A stretch of 64,000 nucleotides of DNA from Bacteroidales bacterium (GTDB lineage: Bacteria; Bacteroidota; Bacteroidia; Bacteroidales; P3): NCBI GenBank assembly GCA_017446745.1, contig JAFSQF010000008.1, positions 1-64,000 on the forward strand, written 5' to 3'. Position 1 is the stretch's first letter, and each line of letters begins with the position of its first letter. The translations under genes were made by a program, and so were the position numbers. Shown in pieces: positions 58,587-64,000 of this stretch. Below the pieces are notes generated by a model. The model saw nothing but the letters and a program-made list of their open reading frames with translations. It had not been told where the DNA came from and made no database searches.

Positions 58587-59498
58587 ATGGAACAACAGAC
58601 CACGATAAAAAGCCCGTTCACCCTTTCCGGCCCGGGACTACATACAGGCCAATACACCCACGCCACTGTCAAGCCTGCCGCAGCAGGCACGGGTATCATC
58701 TTCCGACGCACTGACGTGCCATGCTCTGCCGATATCCCGGCCTTGGCCGAGAATGTGTCGGGAACGGACCATGGAACAACAGTGACTGTCGGCGGAAACA
58801 GCGTATCGACGATAGAACACTTGATGTCGGCATTCCACGGACTTCAGATCGACAATGCTCTGGTAGAGATTGACGGACCCGAAGTGCCTATTCTGGATGG
58901 CAGCGCTCGGCTATGGGTGGAGAACATTGCCAATGTCGGTGTGACCCCCTTGAACATGGAACGGAATTATTTCAGGCTTAGCGAGCCCGTCCGCTATGAA
59001 GACCCCTCGTCGGGCATCATCCTTGAGGGCACTCCTGCCGACGATTTTGTGGTGGATAGCACTATCTCGTTCAAGAGCAGTTTGATAGGTAGCCAGAATG
59101 CTGTTTTCTCTAACTATGGGAGCTATTCTGACCAGTTCGCATGCTGCCGCACTTTCGTCTTCCTTCATGAAGTGGAGTTCCTCCTGGCCAATAACCTCAT
59201 CAAGGGAGGCGATTTGGATAACGCTATCGTCTTTGTCGACAAACCTTTGGGTGATGACGAGAAGCGTCGTCTTGCTGCCCTTTTCAATAAGGATGCCGAC
59301 ACCATTCAGGAACACAACGGGGTACTCAACACCATACAACCCTTTTTCCCCAACGAGCCGGCACGTCATAAATTGCTTGACTTCATGGGCGACATTTTCC
59401 TTGCCGGACGTTTCCTGAAGGGCCATTTCAGCCTGCACTGCCCCGGCCACCGCGCCAATGTGGAGCTGGCAAAGATGATACGCGAGATGATTAAATAG
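58587..59498 (+). CDS. lpxC: UDP-3-O-acyl-N-acetylglucosamine deacetylase (LpxC, not fused to FabZ)
   Basis: 303 residues from ATG 58587; a TTG at 58584 is less likely. The zinc-dependent deacetylase carries out the committed step of lipid A synthesis. Catalytic and zinc residues are in STIEHLMSAFHG (about 73-84), RHKLLDFMGDIFLAG (about 263-277) and HFSLHCPGHRANV (about 283-295). In most Bacteroidetes LpxC is the N-terminal half of a roughly 460-residue LpxC-FabZ fusion. Here the protein ends directly after the LpxC domain (AKMIREMIK) and lpxA begins 50 bases later. Confidence 0.96.
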   Translation: MEQQTTIKSPFTLSGPGLHTGQYTHATVKPAAAGTGIIFRRTDVPCSADIPALAENVSGTDHGTTVTVGGNSVSTIEHLMSAFHGLQIDNALVEIDGPEVPILDGSARLWVENIANVGVTPLNMERNYFRLSEPVRYEDPSSGIILEGTPADDFVVDSTISFKSSLIGSQNAVFSNYGSYSDQFACCRTFVFLHEVEFLLANNLIKGGDLDNAIVFVDKPLGDDEKRRLAALFNKDADTIQEHNGVLNTIQPFFPNEPARHKLLDFMGDIFLAGRFLKGHFSLHCPGHRANVELAKMIREMIK

Positions 59499-59548
59499 TA
59501 ACAAAACCTTATTTGATAACCCTTTCTTAACAGTATAATATAGAAAAA

Positions 59549-60352
59549 ATGGCAACACTCTACGATTTGCATCCCGAAGCAAAAATCGGTAACAACGTAA
59601 AGATATCCAATTTTACCACTATATTCGAGGACGTTGTGATAGGCGACGACACTTGGATTGGACCCAACGTGACCATCTTCCCCGGCGCCCGCATCGGAAA
59701 AGGCTGCAAAATCTACCCTGGAGCAGTGATCGCTGCCGTTCCGCAGGACTTGAAATTCAACGGAGAATACACTACGGTGGAGATTGGCGACAATAACGTC
59801 ATCCGCGAATGCTGCACTATCAACCGGGGTACTGCTGCTTCTGGGAAGACGGTCATCGGCGACAATAACCTCATCATGGCGTACTGCCATATAGCCCACG
59901 ACTGTGTGGTGGGGAGTAACTGCGTTTTTGCCAACAACACCACGTTGGCGGGCCATATCATAGTGGGCGACTGGGCTGTGCTGGGTGGTAAGACTGCTAT
60001 ACTGCAGTTCGTGCATATCGGGTCGCACGTTATCACTATGGGAGGCTCTTTGGTCAACAAGGATATTCCTCCCTTTGTCAAGGCCGCTCGCTATCCTATC
60101 TCTTTTGCCGGCGTTAATGCTTTGGGCTTGCAGCGCAGAGGCTTCTCGCCCGAGAAAATAGAGAATATTCAGGATATCTACCGCATCCTGTACCAGAAAG
60201 GTTTGAATGTGTCGCATGCTGTGGAGCTTATCAAGGAGCAGTACGGCAACACCGACGAGGGCAAGGTCGTCCTCGGCTTTATTGGCAGCGCCACGACGGG
60301 CCTCATGAAAGGCTACACCTACATGAGCAAGGGACACGACCCCGAAGCCTGA
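59549..60352 (+). CDS. lpxA: Acyl-[ACP]-UDP-N-acetylglucosamine O-acyltransferase
   Basis: 267 residues. Left-handed beta-helix of hexapeptide repeats (IGDDTWIGPNVTIFPGARIG, quoted for residues about 32-51) with the catalytic His in MAYCHIAHDCVVG (about 111-123) and the C-terminal helical domain RRGFSPEKIENIQDIYRILY (about 192). It catalyses the first step of lipid A synthesis. Follows lpxC in the same operon, as in related genomes. Confidence 0.97.
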   Translation: MATLYDLHPEAKIGNNVKISNFTTIFEDVVIGDDTWIGPNVTIFPGARIGKGCKIYPGAVIAAVPQDLKFNGEYTTVEIGDNNVIRECCTINRGTAASGKTVIGDNNLIMAYCHIAHDCVVGSNCVFANNTTLAGHIIVGDWAVLGGKTAILQFVHIGSHVITMGGSLVNKDIPPFVKAARYPISFAGVNALGLQRRGFSPEKIENIQDIYRILYQKGLNVSHAVELIKEQYGNTDEGKVVLGFIGSATTGLMKGYTYMSKGHDPEA

Positions 60353-60382
60353 CGCAAAGAGCTTTTCGCATTCCGATAAAAT

Positions 60383-60412
60383 AAAAGCCCACCGGGTTGT
60401 CCAGTGGGCTTT
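60383..60412. terminator. Terminator between lpxA and htpG
   Basis: AAAAGCCCAC stem, 11-base loop, GTGGGCTTT; can act for both converging genes. Confidence 0.8.
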
Positions 60413-60432
60413 GCTGCTTTTTGTCCAAAGCG

Positions 60433-62391
60433 TTATTTTATCATGCTTACGGAGCGGTTGATGAACTGGGTGAGGGCTTCGCCTTTCAGCAGGCCGTTGC
60501 TAAGCAGAGCCAGGTCGGTGAGCTGGTGTACCAATTGCTTCTGCTTGTCGGCGTCGGTCTCGGCAAGCACCTGTCCGATGAGGGGGTGGTTGACATTGAC
60601 CACCAAGTTGTAGGAATCGGGCATCTCGCCATAGAAGCCCATGCCGCCGCCGCTGGTCTGGCTCATTTCTTTGTAGCGCCTCATGAATTCGTTCTGGGTG
60701 ATGACCATGGGCTGGTCGTCGGCTTCCATGCTTTCAAGCAGCACGGTGAACCGCTTCGAGTCCACCTCGCCTTCGATGATGGGTTTGAGCTTGTCTTTCT
60801 CCTCTTGGGTCAGTTTCTCGGGTATGCTGTCGTCGTGGGCAATGAGCTTCTCTACGGTGTCGCCGTCGACGCGGACGAAACGGGTCTTCTCAATTTTCTG
60901 CTCCAATAAGTTGATGTAGTGTGAGTTCAGTACAGAATCCATGAGAAGGACATCGTAGCCCTTTTCTTTGGCCTTGGCAATGTAGGCATGCTGCTCGTCG
61001 GTGTCGGTGGCGTAGAGATAGATGACGTTCTTGTCCTTGTCGGTCTGAAGGGCTTTGATTTTGTCGCGGTAGTCGTCAAGTTTGAAGAAGTGGCCTTCGG
61101 TGTTTTTGAGGAGTGCGAATTTCATGGCGCGCTCGCAGAATTTCTCGTCGGTCAGCATTCCGTATTCTACAAAGATTTTGATGTCGTCCCACCGTTCTTC
61201 AAGTTGCGAGTTGAACTGTTGGGCCGTTGCTTCATTGTTTTCGTTTTCGTTATCTTTCTTGGCCTCAATCTTGGCTTTGCTCATCTCTTCCAGCTTGTCG
61301 GCCACCTTTTTGCTTATATGCTGGGCTATCTTCTTGACGTTGCTGTCGCTTTGCAGGTAGCTGCGGCTGACGTTCAGCGGGATGTCGGGGCTGTCGAGCA
61401 CGCCATGCAGAAGCATGAGGTATTCGGGCACTACGCCCTCGACGCTGTCGGTCACGAAGACTTGGTTGCAGTAGAGCTGTATCTTGTTGCGGTTTGGGTC
61501 GATGGTTTTGCGCACCTTGGGGAAATAGAGAATGCCGGTGAGGTTGAAGGGGTAGTCCACGTTGAGGTGGATTTGGAACAGAGGATCTTCGAAGTTCATA
61601 GGATAGAGCTCGTGGTAGAACTTCTTGTAGTCGTCGTCGGTGAGGTCGGCGGGTTTCTTGCGCCAGGCGGGGTCGGTGTCGTTGATAATGCGTGGCACTT
61701 TCTTCTCAACACGTTTCGGACGTTTGGTCTTGCCGCCCTTGCCGTCGTCAACCTCTTCAAAGTCGGTCTCGCTATCCACCCACTGGCTCTCTTCGCCGAA
61801 ACGTATGGCGATGGGCATGAAGCGGCAATATTTCTTGAGAAGCTCAAGAATGCGTCGCTCTTCGAGGAATTCCTGGCAGTCGTCAGCGATATGGAGGATG
61901 ATGTCGGTGCCACGGTCCGCTTTCTTGCATTCCTTCATCTCGAACGACGGGGAGCCGTCGCAGCTCCAGCGCATGGCGGGGGCGTCCTTGAAACTTTTGG
62001 TCTCTATCTCCACCTTGTCGGCAACCATGAAGGCCGAGTAGAACCCCAGACCGAAATGACCGATGAGGTTCTCCTGGACGTCCTTGTATTTGTCGAGGAA
62101 GTCGTTGGCGCCAGAGAATGCTATCTGGTTGATGTACTTGTCGATCTCGTCGGCTGTCATGCCGATGCCGCGGTCGCGGATAATGAGCTTTTTCTTCTCG
62201 AGGATGACGTCGATGGTGAGGTCGCCCAGTTCGCCCTGGAACTCGCCGCGCGACGAGAGGGCTTTCAATTTCTGCGTGGCATCGACAGCATTGGAAATAA
62301 GCTCGCGAAGGAAGATCTCGTGGTCGGAATAAAGGAATTTCTTGATGACCGGGAATATGTTCTCGGTTTGTACGTTTAAATTACCTTGCAT
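60433..62391 (-). CDS. htpG: Molecular chaperone HtpG (Hsp90 family)
   Basis: 652 residues. The GHKL ATPase domain has FLRELISNAVDATQKL (about 27-42), DRGIGMTADEI (about 73) and NLIGHFGLGFYSAFMVAD (about 108-125). The middle domain has WRKKPADLTDDDYKKFYHEL with the Bacteroidetes-type insertion, and YLMLLHGVLDSPDIPLNVSR. The dimerisation domain ends SVSMIK. It is an ATP-dependent cytoplasmic chaperone. No clear promoter was recognised upstream. Confidence 0.97.
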   Translation of the reverse strand: MQGNLNVQTENIFPVIKKFLYSDHEIFLRELISNAVDATQKLKALSSRGEFQGELGDLTIDVILEKKKLIIRDRGIGMTADEIDKYINQIAFSGANDFLDKYKDVQENLIGHFGLGFYSAFMVADKVEIETKSFKDAPAMRWSCDGSPSFEMKECKKADRGTDIILHIADDCQEFLEERRILELLKKYCRFMPIAIRFGEESQWVDSETDFEEVDDGKGGKTKRPKRVEKKVPRIINDTDPAWRKKPADLTDDDYKKFYHELYPMNFEDPLFQIHLNVDYPFNLTGILYFPKVRKTIDPNRNKIQLYCNQVFVTDSVEGVVPEYLMLLHGVLDSPDIPLNVSRSYLQSDSNVKKIAQHISKKVADKLEEMSKAKIEAKKDNENENNEATAQQFNSQLEERWDDIKIFVEYGMLTDEKFCERAMKFALLKNTEGHFFKLDDYRDKIKALQTDKDKNVIYLYATDTDEQHAYIAKAKEKGYDVLLMDSVLNSHYINLLEQKIEKTRFVRVDGDTVEKLIAHDDSIPEKLTQEEKDKLKPIIEGEVDSKRFTVLLESMEADDQPMVITQNEFMRRYKEMSQTSGGGMGFYGEMPDSYNLVVNVNHPLIGQVLAETDADKQKQLVHQLTDLALLSNGLLKGEALTQFINRSVSMIK

Positions 62392-62469
62392 GTGTATGAT
62401 TATTTGATTGATTGCTTGATTGATTGCTGTATTGCACTATCGTTACCTCTAATTATCAACTATAATGCC

Positions 62470-62502
62470 AAAAAAGCGGGTGTGACATTTTGTCACACCC
62501 GC
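62470..62502 (-). terminator. Terminator of the T9SS substrate gene
   Basis: Perfect 12-bp stem GCGGGTGTGACA/TGTCACACCCGC with three-base loop; on the minus strand it is followed by six T residues. Confidence 0.8.
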
Positions 62503-62548
62503 TGTCGGGCGAGGCGTGTGTGCTTCGTCAGAACGCTTTGTTCGTGTT

Positions 62549-62577
62549 GGTTGGGCTGGGAAGCCCAACCTCCTAAT
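62549..62577 (+). repeat. REP-like palindrome (GGTTGGGCTGGGAAGCCCAACC type)
   Basis: GGTTGGGCT, GGG, AAGCCCAACC and CTCCTA. Related in sequence to the palindrome at 15950-15978 in the opposite orientation. It ends at the stop codon of the neighbouring T9SS gene. Confidence 0.45.
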
Positions 62578-64000
62578 GCTCCACTATCAGTCGCAGCACC
62601 TTTTTTATGCCAGCACCTTTAATCATCACGAAATAGGCGCCGGATGGTAGAGTGCCAAGCTCTATCGACCGGCTGACACTGCCATTGCACTCCAGAGTGC
62701 TCTCGTGCACTATCCGACCACTTACATCGGTCAACACTATTTGTAATTGTTCATGTATTCCACTAATACTTAATACGCTGCTACTTCCGGCCGGATTGGG
62801 TGACAATGTGACAAGCAGAGTCTCTGTGGCTGCCCGTATTGCGGCTGCCTGGGTGGTGAAGTGCAGTACTTCCGACCATGGACTGAGTCCTGTGCCGCAT
62901 CGGCTGCGGACGTAGAGGTCGTAATTGCTATTGCTTTCAAGACTTGTGATTTCGTAGCTGTTGGTGTTGACGCTTACCACCAATGTCCCGGAACCTTGCG
63001 GGAAGTTGGGTGTGCCGTACTCCAGGTCGTAGAGGCCACTGGTGGCGTTCCATTCCACACTGACCATGTTGGCATCGGCGAATATCACGTGTAGGCCGTC
63101 GGGAACGGGGCATTCTCTTGTGCTGAACTCTATCGTGTCGCTCCATTCCGACAGGGCTCCCCATTGGTCGCATATCGAGCGTACTGCGGCATGATAGGTT
63201 GTGGTGTGTTCAAGGCTGCCGATGTTCACGCTGCTTTCATTGGTGTGCAATGTGGTGTCCATTACGGTGTTCCAGACATGCAGCTGCCATTGCTGATGGT
63301 TGTTGTGCGTGTTCCAAGCCAGTGTGGCTCCTTCCCAGCTTGTGGCCTCAGCAGAGAGATGCGTTGGGGCTTCGCATGGCGTGGATGTGGTCTCGAAAAG
63401 GCCGCCAATCCAATCTGAATAGAAGTCCTCGCCGCACAACTGGCGTAGGCTGTAGCTGTACTGCTGTTCGGGCTGAAGCCCGCTGATAAGCAGCGTCGAA
63501 TTGGATTCGGTGGTTGTGAATATTGTGTCGAACGTGTAGGAAGGCTCTTCTTCAATCGAGGTCACCTCTATCTGGTAGGAACCTGTAGTCCCGTCCCAGG
63601 TCAGCAGTGCCGTGGTTGGCATGGTGTCGGTTATGATTACATTGTAAGGCATTTCGCACACGGGATTGCAGCCTATAAGCTTCATCATGGGGCGATAGCG
63701 GGTGGGTTCGGGAAGCACATCGTAGCGCTCGGGATTGCTGATGTCAAAGCCTGTATTGTTGGCAAAGGCTCCCACAGTCAGTTTGTCGTTGTGTATGGCC
63801 ACGCCAAAATTGCCGCCGCTGGTGTCGGCTTGCCCCGAATTGTCGACGAAGACCACCATGAGGTTGCTGCTCTGGTCCCAGAACCAGGGTTCGCTGAGAG
63901 CGAAATAGTTCCAACCTGGTGTACAGTTCAGCGAGCCGCTGTAGACATGATGTGCCGTCAGGGTGTCTACGGGCCATTGGCTCCATGAGAAGTTTTGGAG
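62573..64000 (-). CDS. Surface protein with fibronectin type III repeats and T9SS type A sorting domain (partial)
   Basis: 476 codons of a reverse-strand gene that stays open to base 64000; the first visible residues are LQNFSWSQWPVDTLTAHHVY. At least three fibronectin III-like repeats occur (TTALLTWDGTTGSYQIEV, ATLAWNTHNNHQQWQLHVWN, VSVEWNATSGLYDLEYG), each with the RSxCG/LRQLCG-type strand end. The last 75 residues are a type A secretion signal: LLVTLSPNPAGSSSVLSISG, LTDVSGRIVHES, LPSGAYFVMIKGAG and KVLRLIVEH. It is exported by the type IX system and anchored to surface lipopolysaccharide or released. A catalytic domain may lie in the missing N-terminal part. Confidence 0.9.
   Translation of the reverse strand, partial: LQNFSWSQWPVDTLTAHHVYSGSLNCTPGWNYFALSEPWFWDQSSNLMVVFVDNSGQADTSGGNFGVAIHNDKLTVGAFANNTGFDISNPERYDVLPEPTRYRPMMKLIGCNPVCEMPYNVIITDTMPTTALLTWDGTTGSYQIEVTSIEEEPSYTFDTIFTTTESNSTLLISGLQPEQQYSYSLRQLCGEDFYSDWIGGLFETTSTPCEAPTHLSAEATSWEGATLAWNTHNNHQQWQLHVWNTVMDTTLHTNESSVNIGSLEHTTTYHAAVRSICDQWGALSEWSDTIEFSTRECPVPDGLHVIFADANMVSVEWNATSGLYDLEYGTPNFPQGSGTLVVSVNTNSYEITSLESNSNYDLYVRSRCGTGLSPWSEVLHFTTQAAAIRAATETLLVTLSPNPAGSSSVLSISGIHEQLQIVLTDVSGRIVHESTLECNGSVSRSIELGTLPSGAYFVMIKGAGIKKVLRLIVEH

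Noticed and set aside
60988..62379. Forward open frame of 463 codons opposite htpG
   Set aside because: Antisense shadow of the well-conserved htpG gene; Val-rich low-information translation.

Overview
The window looks like a chromosome segment from an uncultured, gut-type member of the Bacteroidales. Three things point there. Promoters carry the Bacteroidetes -7 element TAnnTTTG, in several cases with a TTTG -33 element. Exported proteins end in type IX secretion sorting domains (choice-of-anchor L plus CHU_C-like type B at 21.7-24.4 kb, type A at 62.6-64 kb). Gene content is Bacteroidales-like: a UpxY antiterminator, the bamD-rpoZ-coaBC order, L31 type B, a DRTGG/PHP pair and ISAon1-family elements. 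The core is fairly GC-rich; an accessory block at about 31.5-46.3 kb is in large part visibly AT-rich.

Layout. 0-2.8 kb: a partial AAA ATPase and the start of a surface-polysaccharide operon (UpxY antiterminator, nucleotide-sugar dehydrogenase) with a terminator in its leader. 2.8-4.8 kb: divergent dapB and fba. 4.8-11.2 kb: ECF sigma factor, a membrane protein beside it, and three exported proteins including an M48 peptidase fused to a predicted beta-barrel. 11.3-14.8 kb: carbamate kinase, ornithine carbamoyltransferase and a YidE/AspT-like transporter. 14.8-17.1 kb: a DUF362 lipoprotein and an unrecognised receiver-like protein. 17.2-24.4 kb: L31, Lon, a PorE-like OmpA protein and a large T9SS substrate. 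24.5-31.5 kb: tRNA-Pro(GGG), an FtsE-like ATPase, an OmpA protein, a FemAB/GNAT-like protein, a methyltransferase, RlmH, DRTGG/PHP proteins and a nitroreductase, with REP-like palindromes between some genes.

31.5-46.3 kb is a defence island. In order: an ISAon1 end carrying a promoter; a truncated protein resembling a polyvalent-protein kinase, bracketed by 51-bp direct repeats; a rod-shaped structured RNA candidate; a Res-Mod restriction-modification operon whose methylase has an AT-rich, apparently exchanged target-recognition region; a non-autonomous ISAon1 derivative with 70-bp perfect inverted repeats; an AbiEi/AbiEii toxin-antitoxin pair; an orphan transcription unit without an ORF; a HEPN/MNT pair; a chimeric transposase remnant; a Septu-like ATPase/HNH pair behind a repeat-containing leader; and a Fic fragment. 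The island ends inside a truncated K+/H+ antiporter gene. ISAon1 ends at 31587 (left) and 43407 (right) face outward around the R-M, AbiE and HEPN/MNT modules and may once have bounded a composite unit.

46.4-64 kb returns to core functions: a pair of related membrane proteins, uvrA, a lytic transglycosylase, coaBC, rpoZ, bamD, guaA, a LysM/periplasmic-binding hybrid, lpxC (not fused to fabZ, unlike the usual Bacteroidetes arrangement), lpxA, htpG and the C-terminal part of a T9SS substrate. No CRISPR array, rRNA or replication origin was seen.
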